Below, piece after piece: positions 25,927-34,802 of a stretch of 64,000 bases of DNA (the first letter of the stretch is position 1; every line of letters begins with the position of its first letter). The notes under the pieces were generated by a model. That model was not told the DNA's origin and did not search any database. It was given only the letters and a program-made list of their open reading frames with translations. Source of the DNA: Aureimonas sp. SA4125 (GTDB lineage Bacteria > Pseudomonadota > Alphaproteobacteria > Rhizobiales > Rhizobiaceae); the NCBI RefSeq assembly GCF_019973775.1, contig NZ_AP025032.1, forward strand, positions 4,058,001-4,122,000. The letters run 5' to 3'. A program made the position numbers and the translations under genes.

Positions 25927-26874
25927 ATGATGTCGCGGAGAAGCCTCCTCCAACTCGGCCTTGTGATGGCGTCGGGGGCGGCGAAAGCTGCAAATGCGGA
26001 CGCCGAGGGGCCGCTGGAAACAGGGCGATTCCGGGCCATCGCCGATGGCGTCTATGTGCGGCTGGGACGGGTGGCGCTGATCAGCCAAGGGAATCTCGGT
26101 GCCATCGCCAATCTCGGCTTCGTCGTCGGGAAGGATGCCGTCGCGATGATCGACAGCGGGGGCAGCATGGAGGACGGGCGTGCCGCGCTGGCCGCCATCC
26201 GCGCCGTGACGAGCCTGCCCGTGCGCTACCTCGTCAACACCCACATGCATCCCGACCATATCTTCGGCAACGAGGTCTTCAGGCAGGCGGGCGCAGAGAT
26301 CATCGCCCATCATGCCCTTCCCGCGGCGCTGGCCGCACGGCGCGAGACCTATCTGACGACCATGCGAGACGAGCTCGGGGCACGGTTGACCGCCGAGGTG
26401 ACGATCGCCTTGCCCGACAGCACCGTCGACGGCGAACGCCTGCTCGATCTCGGCGGCCGACAGTTGCGCCTGACGGCCTGGGGGACGGCGCATACCGATA
26501 ACGACCTCACCGTCCTCGACGAGACGAGCGGCACACTGTTTGCCGGCGACCTGGTGTTTCTCGACCATGTGCCGATCGTCGATGGCAGCCTCAAGGGCTG
26601 GATTGCCCAGCTGGATGCCCTCGCCGCCCTGCCGGCAGAGCGCGTCGTGCCGGGCCATGGCCCTGTGGCTGCGTCCTGGCCGCAGGCGCTTCAGCCCGGG
26701 CGGCGCTATCTGGAGACGCTGGCCGGCGACATCCGGCTTGCCATCGCCGAGGGGCGGACACTGAGCGAGGCGATCGCCACGGCCGGCGCCAGCGAGGCCG
26801 GGAACTGGGCGCTGTTCGACGACTACAACGCCCGCAACGCCTCCGCCGCTTTCGCCGAGCTCGAATGGGAATGA
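25927..26874 (+). CDS. Quinoprotein relay system zinc metallohydrolase (MBL fold)
   Basis: A 315-residue metallo-beta-lactamase-fold protein. The zinc motif is HMHPDH (H106, H108, D110, H111), with a further His in GTAHTDND (near 191) and GHGPV near residue 256. The N-terminus SRRSLLQLGLVMASGAAKA looks like a twin-arginine signal, so it would be exported folded. It matches the SoxH-related hydrolases that co-occur with PQQ dehydrogenases and SoxYZ-like carriers, perhaps releasing a carrier-bound product. That function is unproven. Start ATG 25927, 10 nt after AGGAGG. The SoxYZ-like gene follows. Confidence 0.85.
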   Translation: MMSRRSLLQLGLVMASGAAKAANADAEGPLETGRFRAIADGVYVRLGRVALISQGNLGAIANLGFVVGKDAVAMIDSGGSMEDGRAALAAIRAVTSLPVRYLVNTHMHPDHIFGNEVFRQAGAEIIAHHALPAALAARRETYLTTMRDELGARLTAEVTIALPDSTVDGERLLDLGGRQLRLTAWGTAHTDNDLTVLDETSGTLFAGDLVFLDHVPIVDGSLKGWIAQLDALAALPAERVVPGHGPVAASWPQALQPGRRYLETLAGDIRLAIAEGRTLSEAIATAGASEAGNWALFDDYNARNASAAFAELEWE

Positions 26875-27022
26875 TCGTGCCTGCCGCGCGGCAAGGCCGG
26901 CGCGGCTCGTCACGCGGAAGTTTTCATCGGGCGCTTGAGCCCGGGCGACTTCCGCCGCACAATCGGGACAGGCGACGGAACCGCGGGAAGGCACACGTGG
27001 ACGACGCCATTGGGAGAAACCG

Positions 27023-27895
27023 ATGCTCAATCACGACGGCCGCCGGCCACGACCCTCATTCCGCGCCACGCTGACCTCGGGCACGCTGGCTTTTGCGCTC
27101 CTGACCGCCGGAACGGCATCGGCCGTCTCTGCATCGCCCGACACCGCACCTTCGCCTGAGGAGATTGCCGGCCAGGCGGAGTCATCCTGGCCGGGCCTCG
27201 TCACCGACGTGTTCGACGACCGGCCGATGCAGGACGGCACCGGCGTCATCACGCTCGAAGCGCCGGCCCGCGCGACCGATCCGGCGATCGTCCCGGTCAA
27301 GCTGACTCTCGATCCGGCGAAGAACATCCGCAAGGTGACGCTCGTCATCGACGAAAACCCCTCGCCGGTCGCCGCCACCTTCACGATCGGTGCCAAGTCG
27401 GGCCTGACGGAGCTGGAGACGCGCGTGCGCGTCAACGCCTATACCGACATCCACGCCGTGGCCGAGGCTGCGGACGGCACGCTCTACATGGTCAAGCGCT
27501 TCGTGAAGGCGGCCGGCGGCTGCGCCGCGCCCGCCGCCAAGGACGCGGTGGCCGCCGCCAAGACGATCGGCCAGATGCGGCTGAAGCGGTTCGGCGCGCA
27601 GGAAGGCTCGGACGGCGCGCGCCAGGTGGCCCAGCTGATGGTCCGTCATCCCAACAATTCAGGCCTGCAGAAGGATCAGGTGACGCTCCTCTACATTCCC
27701 GCGCATTTCATCACCGATATCCGCGTCGAGAGCGCCGGCGAGGAGATCTTCTCCATGACAGGCGGCATCTCGATCTCGGAAGATCCGAATTTTCGCTTCG
27801 CCTATGCCGGAAAGGGCGACGAAGAGTTTCACGCCAAGGCGACAGACACCGAAGGTGCGGTCTTCGAGAAGGAATTTGCACCCGGCAGTTCCTGA
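27023..27895 (+). CDS. Quinoprotein dehydrogenase-associated SoxYZ-like carrier
   Basis: A 290-residue exported fusion of SoxY-like and SoxZ-like domains. Signal peptide to about residue 36. The SoxY part ends in KAAGGCAAP with the single carrier cysteine C167, equivalent to the GGCGG swinging-arm Cys of sulfur-oxidising SoxY. The SoxZ part follows (about 185-290: MVRHPNNSGLQKDQ, IPAHFITDIRVESAGEEIFSMTGGISISEDPNFRFAY). In quinoprotein clusters this carrier is thought to bind an oxidation intermediate, and no thiosulfate-oxidising Sox enzymes are present here. It pairs with the zinc hydrolase upstream. Confidence 0.9.
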   Translation: MLNHDGRRPRPSFRATLTSGTLAFALLTAGTASAVSASPDTAPSPEEIAGQAESSWPGLVTDVFDDRPMQDGTGVITLEAPARATDPAIVPVKLTLDPAKNIRKVTLVIDENPSPVAATFTIGAKSGLTELETRVRVNAYTDIHAVAEAADGTLYMVKRFVKAAGGCAAPAAKDAVAAAKTIGQMRLKRFGAQEGSDGARQVAQLMVRHPNNSGLQKDQVTLLYIPAHFITDIRVESAGEEIFSMTGGISISEDPNFRFAYAGKGDEEFHAKATDTEGAVFEKEFAPGSS

Positions 27896-28030
27896 CAGGC
27901 TCGTCCTGCTCAGAAGAGAACGGTTTTCCGATCGGCGTTCAGGCGCCGCGATAGCCGCAGCGCGCCGCCGCTCTCGCGAACCGGCCGCCGGCGAGCCGCC
28001 GTTCCTGCCGGCTTGAATGGCGGAAGCGCC

Positions 28031-28417
28031 TTACTCGAAGCAGCGAATCTCCGCTTCCGCCTGGGCGCGGCGCAGGTCGCCGATGACGCGATTGGATTCC
28101 ACCGAGCCGCGGAACAGCGAACCCTTCTCTCCCGAGACCTGCCCCATCGACAGAAAGGTGGAGGCCTCGACATAGATGTCGTACGGCACGATCGAGGCGA
28201 CGACGTCGAAGGAGCAGGCACAGCGTTCGAGCGACTGCGGCGTATTGCCGTTGGCCTGCATGCAGCCGAAGACATAGTCGGCGGTGGCGGTCGTCGGATA
28301 GCCGGTGCCGATCGTCGCAGGCGTCATGCTGCCGGTACCCGTCGCCGTCTGGGCAAGGGCCGCCGATGTCGAAGCCGCGACGGCTGCCGCCAGCACGAGC
28401 CGGATCAATGTGGACAT
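28031..28417 (-). CDS. Small exported protein of the methanol dehydrogenase cluster
   Basis: A 128-residue secreted protein with a signal peptide ending ALAQ. The mature part has three internal cysteines (YVFGCMQANGNTP, then LERCACSFDVVASIVPYD) and one near the C-terminus (EIRCFE), suggesting two disulfides. I recognise the pattern as a protein that accompanies xox/mxa clusters but know no function. It lies 37 nt downstream of the operon end at 28499 once the gap is counted from its own RBS region, and may be cotranscribed with the leftward propeller unit. Confidence 0.6.
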   Translation of the reverse strand: MSTLIRLVLAAAVAASTSAALAQTATGTGSMTPATIGTGYPTTATADYVFGCMQANGNTPQSLERCACSFDVVASIVPYDIYVEASTFLSMGQVSGEKGSLFRGSVESNRVIGDLRRAQAEAEIRCFE

Positions 28418-28498
28418 GTTTCCTCCCGAAATCGCCTGCGCCGGCAGCTCGGTCGCTGACCTGCGCTTTGAAATCCCACCGCCGTCACGGCAGCGCTC

Positions 28499-29461
28499 TC
28501 ACCTTGCCTTGCGGATGAAGGCGCCAAATGCCCGCGGCCCGTCTCCGACCTCGACCTCGCCGACGACGTCGAGAGTCGCCGTGTCGATCTTCATCATGAC
28601 ATTGTCGAACCAGTTGACGACGTAGACGTAGGCATCGCCGCTCCCCGCTTCGATCCCCTCCGGATACTCACCGACCTGTATCGTCTTCACCACGGCGTGC
28701 GTCGCCGCGTCGAAGACGCTGACCGTACCGCCATATTGATCGGTGACGAAGACCTTGCCGGCCGCCGCCGCACCGACATACGGGCGCTCTCCGACCGGCA
28801 CGGTGGCGGCCAGCTTGCGGGTGGCAAGATCGACCACGCTGACCGCGTTGCTGCCGACATTGACGGCGTAGACCTGCTTTCCGTCGGCGGAAAAGCTGAC
28901 GCCGAAGGGACGCTCGCCGACGGGAACCGTCGCGGTGACCGTCAGGGAGCCGGCATCGATGATCGAGATCTGGTTGGAATCGCGATCGGCGGTGACGATG
29001 GTCCTGCCGTCTGCCGAGACGGCAACTCCGGACGGCGACTGCCCCACCTGGACGCGCTGGGTGATCGCTCCGCCCACGGGATCGACGACGAAGAGCTCGT
29101 GCTCGAACCAATCCGCGACATAGACCGGCGCCCCAGACGGATGGACCGCGACGCCGAGCGGCCCCCCGGCGAGCGGGATCCGCTTCACGACCTCGCCCTT
29201 CACCGTGTCGATCACCGCCAGCGATTTCGACTCGGGGCTGGTGACGAAAGCGTGCAGCCCATCCGGCGGAATCGCGATCCCGGCCGGCTTGCCACCGATC
29301 GGGATCGTCTTCGTCACCGCCATCGTGTCGAGATCGACGACGGAGACGTCGTCGCTCGACTGGTTGGTGACGAAGGCCGTGTCACCGGCCACGGCCGGCG
29401 ACAGGAGGAGGCCGATGGCGAGCGCCGCCGCGGCGCCAGGCCGAAGAGACCGGAGAACCAT
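28499..29461 (-). CDS. Second exported YVTN beta-propeller protein
   Basis: A 320-residue secreted beta-propeller. The signal peptide ends AVAG, then seven YVTN-like repeats with phrases such as FVTNQSSDDVSVVDLDTMAVTKTIPIGGKPAGIAIPPDG and VPVGERPFGVSFSADGKQVYAVN. It is related in architecture to the 16377-17348 protein but is clearly diverged. Such propellers recur in PQQ dehydrogenase clusters, and a binding or scaffolding role is inferred. The start ATG at 29461 shares one base with the upstream SRPBCC stop, so translation is coupled. Confidence 0.85.
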   Translation of the reverse strand: MVLRSLRPGAAAALAIGLLLSPAVAGDTAFVTNQSSDDVSVVDLDTMAVTKTIPIGGKPAGIAIPPDGLHAFVTSPESKSLAVIDTVKGEVVKRIPLAGGPLGVAVHPSGAPVYVADWFEHELFVVDPVGGAITQRVQVGQSPSGVAVSADGRTIVTADRDSNQISIIDAGSLTVTATVPVGERPFGVSFSADGKQVYAVNVGSNAVSVVDLATRKLAATVPVGERPYVGAAAAGKVFVTDQYGGTVSVFDAATHAVVKTIQVGEYPEGIEAGSGDAYVYVVNWFDNVMMKIDTATLDVVGEVEVGDGPRAFGAFIRKAR

Positions 29462-29997
29462 CAGGAGCCCTGCTCGACGGCCTTCTTGATGCCTTCCAGG
29501 CCTTCCCTGGAAAACGCGGTGACAGCCTTGATCGCCGCTTCCTCGTTCAGCTCCGGCGGCGGATCGCCGTTCGGGTCGCCGCGGTAGAAAGCGGTGCGGT
29601 ATTCGACGACCGAGGTCTCCGGCGTCTTGCCGGGCTTCACCGTGAGATAGGCTGAGAAGTTTGTGACCGGCAGGATCTTGAGGTCGACATGCGGCAGCAG
29701 CGTCGCATAGCTCATCTTGGCCGCGTCGTAGCGGTAAAGTGTCTCGGCGAGCTCGCCGCCATCCTTCAGGGTCACGAGCCGGGCCGTGTCGACCGTGTTG
29801 CCGGGCGCGCCGTCGGTCTTGGCGACGCGCGGGTGCCAGGACATGTCGTTGAATTCCTGGATCCTCGCCCATACCTTCGCCGGCGGGGCGGCAACCTCGA
29901 TCGTCTCGGTCACCTTCTGCCTTGTGGGTCCATGCGCGAGCGCCAGGCCCGGCAAGATCGTGAGCGCCAAAAGGGCGCCAAACAGTCGTGCGATCAC
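29461..29997 (-). CDS. MxaD-like SRPBCC-family exported protein
   Basis: A 178-residue protein with a signal peptide (LFGALLALTILPGLALAHG) and an SRPBCC (START-like) domain: TETIEVAAPPAKVWARIQEFNDMSWHP. MxaD, of the same type, is needed for full methanol dehydrogenase to cytochrome electron transfer, so a similar role with XoxF is inferred. The start is decided by the ribosome site. AAGGAGG lies downstream of the ATG at 30018 but 6 nt before a GTG at 29997, so the GTG is the real start. Coupled to the beta-propeller by a TGATG overlap. Confidence 0.85.
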   Translation of the reverse strand: MIARLFGALLALTILPGLALAHGPTRQKVTETIEVAAPPAKVWARIQEFNDMSWHPRVAKTDGAPGNTVDTARLVTLKDGGELAETLYRYDAAKMSYATLLPHVDLKILPVTNFSAYLTVKPGKTPETSVVEYRTAFYRGDPNGDPPPELNEEAAIKAVTAFSREGLEGIKKAVEQGS

Positions 29998-30117
29998 GAC
30001 GTACCTCCTTGATTTCATTAAGACGCAACGCCAGAGGCGCGGCCCGTCGGTGCCCGGCGCGGAGCCTAGTGCAGTTCGGGTTCGAAGGAAAAGCGATAAT
30101 CGCGGCAGTCGCCAGAT

Positions 30118-30312
30118 TTAATAGACGACACCTTGGCCCTTTGTCCGCGTCCAACCCGTGTCTGGTTGGCCAAGCCGCTGCAGTGTCTTCAGCATGCCGC
30201 CGTCGGCGAAATCCGTCGGTCCGACGCTGTAGCTGGGCCGCTCGAAGCACAGGAGGACGAAGTAATCGGCGAGTTCCTCGGGCGTGCCGAAACGCTTGAT
30301 CGGCGCGTGCTC
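30118..30312 (-). pseudogene. C-terminal remnant of a short-chain dehydrogenase
   Basis: The minus strand encodes about 64 residues that match the end of classical SDR enzymes: EHAPIKRFGTPEELADYFVLLC, then the SVGPTDFADGGMLKTLQ stretch typical of the last strand. The Rossmann and Tyr-Lys parts are missing. Upstream sequence in the frame is not SDR-like. This is a decayed fragment in the 516-bp gap between the SRPBCC gene and gamma-glutamyltransferase. Nothing else is seen in that gap. Confidence 0.6.
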
Positions 30313-30534
30313 GTCGGCGATGGCGAAGTCGATGCCGACGATGGCCCCGGCGACCTTGCCGCGCAGCTTGAAATCCAAAATCGTCCTCTTTGGCCCCGGC
30401 ATCTGCTCTTGGCCTGTTTCTTCGAGGGCAAGATGGGGCCGGTGAGATCGCCCGCCAAGCGTTCGGCTTTGGTGCGCCAGTTTGACAGAGAGGGTCCGTC
30501 GCCTAAGCTGCGTCGACCCCTGGAGGGACTTTCC

Positions 30535-32301
30535 ATGCTGCACCGCTTCGCTTTTGGCCTCACCGCCCTCGCCTTCCTCGCCGCACCGCTGCAGGCACAA
30601 CAGCTGGCGCCGGCGCCCGAGGCCGCCTCGGGTGTCATGCAGAAGGTCCTCGTCCGGGCAAAGTCGCAGATGGTCGTCGCCGCCCATCCCCTCGCCGCAG
30701 AGGCCGGGCGGGAGGTCTTGCGGGCCGGCGGCAATGCCATCGACGCGATGGTCACGGTTCAGCTCGTCCTCGGCCTCGTCGAGCCGCAATCCTCGGGCCT
30801 TGGCGGCGGCGCCTTCCTCGTTCACTACGACGCCTCAACAAAGCAGCTCGAGACCGTCGACGGCCGCGAGACGGCGCCCGCCGGGGTGACGCCGCAGCTT
30901 TTCCTCGACGCCAGCGGAAAGCCGCTGACGTTCCTCGACGCCGTGGTCGGCGGGCGCTCGGTCGGAACGCCCGGCACGGTGCGCTTGCTCGAAGACACGC
31001 ACCGGCGTTTCGGCGCCCTTTCCTGGCGTCGCGTGGTCCAGCCGGCCATCGACCTTGCCCGCACGGGTTTTGCCGTCACGCCGCGGCTGAACAGCCTTCT
31101 GGCCGGCGACGAAACGCTGCTCTCGTCGCCGACGCTGAAGGCCTACTTCTTCGACGCGGACGCAAAACCCTGGCCGGTCGGCCACATCCTGGTCAACGAG
31201 GCCTATGCGAAGACCCTGGAGAGGATCCGCGACGAGGGTGCGGCCGGCTTCTACACCGGCCCGGTGGCCGACGGCATCGTCGCCGCGGTCGCCAGCGGCA
31301 CGGATCTCGCCGGCAAGGCCAATCCCGGCATGCTGTCGCGCGCCGACCTCGCCGCCTACCGCGCCAAAGTGCGCCCGCCCGTCTGCCTCGACTATCGCGG
31401 CTTCGAGGTCTGCGGCATGGGCCCGCCCTCCTCCGGCGCCTTGGCCGTCGGCCAGATCCTCGGCCTGATCGAGCCGACCGACATCGCCGATCTCGGCCCG
31501 AAGAGCGCCAAGGCCTGGCGCCTCATCGGCGACGCCTCCCGCCTCGCCTTCGCCGATCGCGGCCGCTACGTCGCCGACGCGGATTTCGTGGCCCTGCCGA
31601 GCGGCCTTCTCGACGACGCCTATCTGGCAAGCCGCGCGACGCTTCTCGACGGCGACAGAGCGCTGGCCGATGACGCGGTGGTTGCAGGCGAGCCGAGCTG
31701 GGACCACGCGGGACTGGCACCGCCGCGCGGCGACGATGCAAGTCTCGAACTTCCCTCGACCAGCCATTTCGTCATTGCCGACAAAGAGGGCGACGTCGTC
31801 TCGATGACGACGACGATCGAGAACGGTTTTGGCTCCCGGCTGATGACCGGCGGCTTCATCCTCAACAACGAGTTGACCGATTTCTCCTTCGCGACACAGG
31901 AGGACGGCCGCCCGATCGCCAATGCCGTGGCGCCCGGCAAGCGGCCGCGCTCGTCGATGGCGCCGACCATCGTGATGAAGGAGGGAAAGCCGGTGATCGC
32001 CGTGGGCTCGCCCGGCGGCAGCTCGATCATCGGCTTCGTCGCCGGGGCGCTGGTGGCGATGATCGACTGGCGGATGGACGCCCAGCAGGCCGTGGCCCTG
32101 CCGCACCTCCTCAACCGCTTCGGCACGTTCGAGCTGGAAAAGGGCACCCCGGCCGCCGACCTCGAACCCGAACTGCAGGCGCTCGGCTTCAAGACGAAGG
32201 TCGGCGACCTCAATTCCGGTCTGCACGCCATCGTCATCACCCCGGACGGACTTGCGGGAGGCGCCGATCCGCGACGCGAAGGTGTCGCTCTCGGCGATTG
32301 A
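30535..32301 (+). CDS. ggt: Gamma-glutamyltransferase (Ggt)
   Basis: A 588-residue N-terminal-nucleophile hydrolase that transfers or hydrolyses gamma-glutamyl groups, for example of glutathione, in the periplasm. Signal peptide to about residue 22 (PLQAQQ). The autoprocessing nucleophile is Thr409 in LPSTSHFVIAD, with the substrate-binding GSPGGSSIIGF near residue 508 and the oxyanion-region SGLGGGAFLVHYD near residue 87. The chain is full length for the family. The ATG at 30535 gives the signal peptide. Glutathione turnover would suit formaldehyde stress, but no direct link is seen. Confidence 0.93.
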   Translation: MLHRFAFGLTALAFLAAPLQAQQLAPAPEAASGVMQKVLVRAKSQMVVAAHPLAAEAGREVLRAGGNAIDAMVTVQLVLGLVEPQSSGLGGGAFLVHYDASTKQLETVDGRETAPAGVTPQLFLDASGKPLTFLDAVVGGRSVGTPGTVRLLEDTHRRFGALSWRRVVQPAIDLARTGFAVTPRLNSLLAGDETLLSSPTLKAYFFDADAKPWPVGHILVNEAYAKTLERIRDEGAAGFYTGPVADGIVAAVASGTDLAGKANPGMLSRADLAAYRAKVRPPVCLDYRGFEVCGMGPPSSGALAVGQILGLIEPTDIADLGPKSAKAWRLIGDASRLAFADRGRYVADADFVALPSGLLDDAYLASRATLLDGDRALADDAVVAGEPSWDHAGLAPPRGDDASLELPSTSHFVIADKEGDVVSMTTTIENGFGSRLMTGGFILNNELTDFSFATQEDGRPIANAVAPGKRPRSSMAPTIVMKEGKPVIAVGSPGGSSIIGFVAGALVAMIDWRMDAQQAVALPHLLNRFGTFELEKGTPAADLEPELQALGFKTKVGDLNSGLHAIVITPDGLAGGADPRREGVALGD

Positions 32302-32371
32302 CGCGGGGGCTCGGGGACTGACAGGCTGCGGCCGCTGGCAGGTGCCGGCCTAGCGTCCAAAAGGTTCTTTC

Positions 32372-33529
32372 ATGAGCTTCACTGCCTCCGCCGTACCCGA
32401 GATCGTCTTCGGGCCGGGCAGCCTGCGAGAGGTCGGCGTGCGCGCCGCCTCGCTCGATCCGTCGAAGCGCGCGCTGATCGTCGCCGACGCCTTTCTGGTC
32501 GAGTCGGGCGTTGCCGCGGCGCTCGCCGCCAACCTGGCTTCCTCCGGCATAGAGGCCGAAATCTATGGTGACATCGCCGGCGAGCCGAAGGCGAGCCACC
32601 TGCAGGCGGCGGGCAATGCCGCCCGCGATCACGGCGCCGGCCTCGTCATCGGCCTCGGCGGTGGCTCGGCGCTCGACGTCGCCAAGATCGCGGCGTGCCT
32701 TGCCGTCGGCATCGTCGATCCCATGCATTATGCCCTGGCGCAAAACCCCCTGCCGGCGGTGCCGCTGCGCAAGATCCTGATCCCGACGACCGCCGGCACC
32801 GGATCGGAAACTTCGTCCACTTCGGTCTTCTCCGATGCGGAGGGGCGAAAGGTCTGGATCTGGGGGCCCGAGACGAAGGCGGATCTGGCCCTTCTCGACC
32901 CCGCCCTCACCGTCACCCTGCCCCCCGCGCTGACCGCGGCCTGCGGCATCGATGCCTTCGTCCACGCCTTCGAGGCGGCGACCAACCGCAAGACGCATCG
33001 CGGCGCGGAGCTCTACGCCCATCAGGCGATGCGGCTGGTCGCGGGGTCGCTGGCCCGCGCCGTCGCGGCCCCGAACGATCTCGAAGCGCGCGGAAACCTT
33101 CTCCTCGGCTCCTGCTATGCCGGGGTCGCCATCGACTATTGCGGCACCGCCGTCGCGCACATGATCAGCCACGCCATGGCGAGCCTTGCCCCTGTCAATC
33201 ACGGTTTTGCCACCGCGCTCGCCTTCGAGGCGACGCTGCCCTGGCTGGTCGAGACGCCGACGGCCGAGATGGAGGCGGCGGCGCACGCCTGCGGCCTTGC
33301 CGAAGCCGCAGAGCTGCCGGGCTTCGTCTCGGCCCTGATGAGCGAATGCGGCATGGTCCGTCGCCTGCCGCCCGTCTTCGACAGGATCGGCACCGCAGCG
33401 CTGGCCGAAGCGATGCGGGCCCCCGGCCAGGCGCCGATGCGACACGCCACCGCCCGCGCGGTGACCGACGCCGACACCGAGAAGTTTGCCGCCGCGCTGC
33501 TGCGACTGGCCGAAGAGAAGGCCGCGTGA
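32372..33529 (+). CDS. Iron-containing alcohol dehydrogenase family protein
   Basis: A 385-residue group III (Fe-type) alcohol dehydrogenase, cytoplasmic and NAD(P)-dependent. Cofactor loop IGLGGGSALDVAKIAA at about residue 93; PTTAGTGSETSSTSVF near residue 135; metal ligands expected in GIDAFVHAFEA (D, H), HMISHAMA and NHGFATAL. Family members reduce or oxidise maleylacetate, hydroxy acids or alcohols, and the substrate cannot be read from sequence. Its stop overlaps the start of an enolase-superfamily gene, suggesting a shared catabolic route. Confidence 0.88.
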   Translation: MSFTASAVPEIVFGPGSLREVGVRAASLDPSKRALIVADAFLVESGVAAALAANLASSGIEAEIYGDIAGEPKASHLQAAGNAARDHGAGLVIGLGGGSALDVAKIAACLAVGIVDPMHYALAQNPLPAVPLRKILIPTTAGTGSETSSTSVFSDAEGRKVWIWGPETKADLALLDPALTVTLPPALTAACGIDAFVHAFEAATNRKTHRGAELYAHQAMRLVAGSLARAVAAPNDLEARGNLLLGSCYAGVAIDYCGTAVAHMISHAMASLAPVNHGFATALAFEATLPWLVETPTAEMEAAAHACGLAEAAELPGFVSALMSECGMVRRLPPVFDRIGTAALAEAMRAPGQAPMRHATARAVTDADTEKFAAALLRLAEEKAA

Positions 33530-34653
33530 TGGCGAAGATCGTCTCGATCGAGATTTCGCGCCACCGTCTGCCGCTCGACCCGCCGTTCAAGGCGAGCTGG
33601 GACGGGCGGCCACGCAGAAGCTTCGACGCCGCGATCGTGCGCATCCGCGACGACGAGGGGCGCGAGGGCGTCGGCTCGGGCGACCTGATGCTCGGTTTCG
33701 AGGGGCACGAGGATCTCTTCATCGGCGAGGACCCGCGCCATGTCGAGCGGCACTACGAGGTGCTGTCGCATCTGCAGTTCCACTATGGCCGGTGCTGGCC
33801 GGTCGACCTCGCTTTGTGGGACCTCTCCGGCAAGATCACCGGCGAACCGGTCTGGCGGATGCTCGGCGGGCGGGCCGACAAGGTGCGGCTCTACGCGTCT
33901 TCCGGCGTCCTGCGCGATCACGGCGCCATGGCCGAGACGGCCGAGCGATTCCTGTCGGAGGGCTTTCCGGCGATGAAGGTGCGCTTCTCCTCGTCGGCGG
34001 GCGGGCGCGAGAGCTGGCGCGAGGATTTGGAGGCGCTGGAGGCGATCCGCGCCCGCGTCGGCGCCAAGCTCGATCTGATGGTCGACTGCAACCAGGGCTG
34101 GCGCATGCCCTGGGACACCTCCGCCGCATGGACCTACAAGGACGCGCTTGCCGTGGCGCGCGAGCTGGAAGGGCTCGGCGTCTACTGGATGGAGGAGCCG
34201 CTGCACCGTGCCGACCGCAAGGGCATGGCGCTGCTCCGCCAGACCGTCTCGATCCGCATCGCCGGCGGCGAGATGACACGCGAACTCCATGAATTCCGCG
34301 ACCTTGTCGAGGGCCGCTGCCTCGACGTGCTGCAGCCCGACGTCGCCCTTGTCGGCGGCATCACCGGCCTCCGCCGCGTCGCCCTGATGGCGCGCGAGGC
34401 CGGGCTCGCCTTCACGCCGCATTCCTGGACGAACGGCATCGGCGTCCTCGCCAACGCCCATCTCACCGCCGGCATCGGCGAGGCGCCCTGGCTCGAATGG
34501 CCCTACGACCCGCCGGAATGGTCGCTGGAACGCCGGGATTACCCGATGAACGCGCCTCTTGTCGCGAAGGACGGCTGGCTGCATCTCGGCGATGCGCCGG
34601 GCCTTGGCTTTGCCGTCGACGAGGAAAGGCTGGCGGCGACGCGGGTCGGGTAG
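33529..34653 (+). CDS. Mandelate racemase/muconate lactonizing enzyme family protein
   Basis: A 374-residue enolase-superfamily protein. The N-terminal capping domain is followed by a barrel with the Lys-containing strand AMKVRFSSS (about 147), metal ligands in DCNQGW (about 184), EEPLHRAD (about 223) and GGEMTREL (about 246), and a terminal HSWTNGIGVLANAH with the general-acid His. It is likely a sugar-acid dehydratase or racemase. It begins in a TGATG overlap with the Fe-ADH gene. The convergent LDH2-type dehydrogenase next door fits sugar-acid or hydroxy-acid metabolism. Confidence 0.87.
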   Translation: MAKIVSIEISRHRLPLDPPFKASWDGRPRRSFDAAIVRIRDDEGREGVGSGDLMLGFEGHEDLFIGEDPRHVERHYEVLSHLQFHYGRCWPVDLALWDLSGKITGEPVWRMLGGRADKVRLYASSGVLRDHGAMAETAERFLSEGFPAMKVRFSSSAGGRESWREDLEALEAIRARVGAKLDLMVDCNQGWRMPWDTSAAWTYKDALAVARELEGLGVYWMEEPLHRADRKGMALLRQTVSIRIAGGEMTRELHEFRDLVEGRCLDVLQPDVALVGGITGLRRVALMAREAGLAFTPHSWTNGIGVLANAHLTAGIGEAPWLEWPYDPPEWSLERRDYPMNAPLVAKDGWLHLGDAPGLGFAVDEERLAATRVG

Positions 34654-34802
34654 ACCGGTGGCGGGCCGGGCCGGGCCGCGAGATGTGCCGGCTGCCTGAC
34701 GGGTGATGCCGTGCAGGGCGAACGGGTGGGCCCAGCGGCGCCAGCCGGAAGTTGTCGCCGCCGCGGCGGCCCTGCGCCGCCGGCTTCAGAGGGGCTGCCC
34801 GG

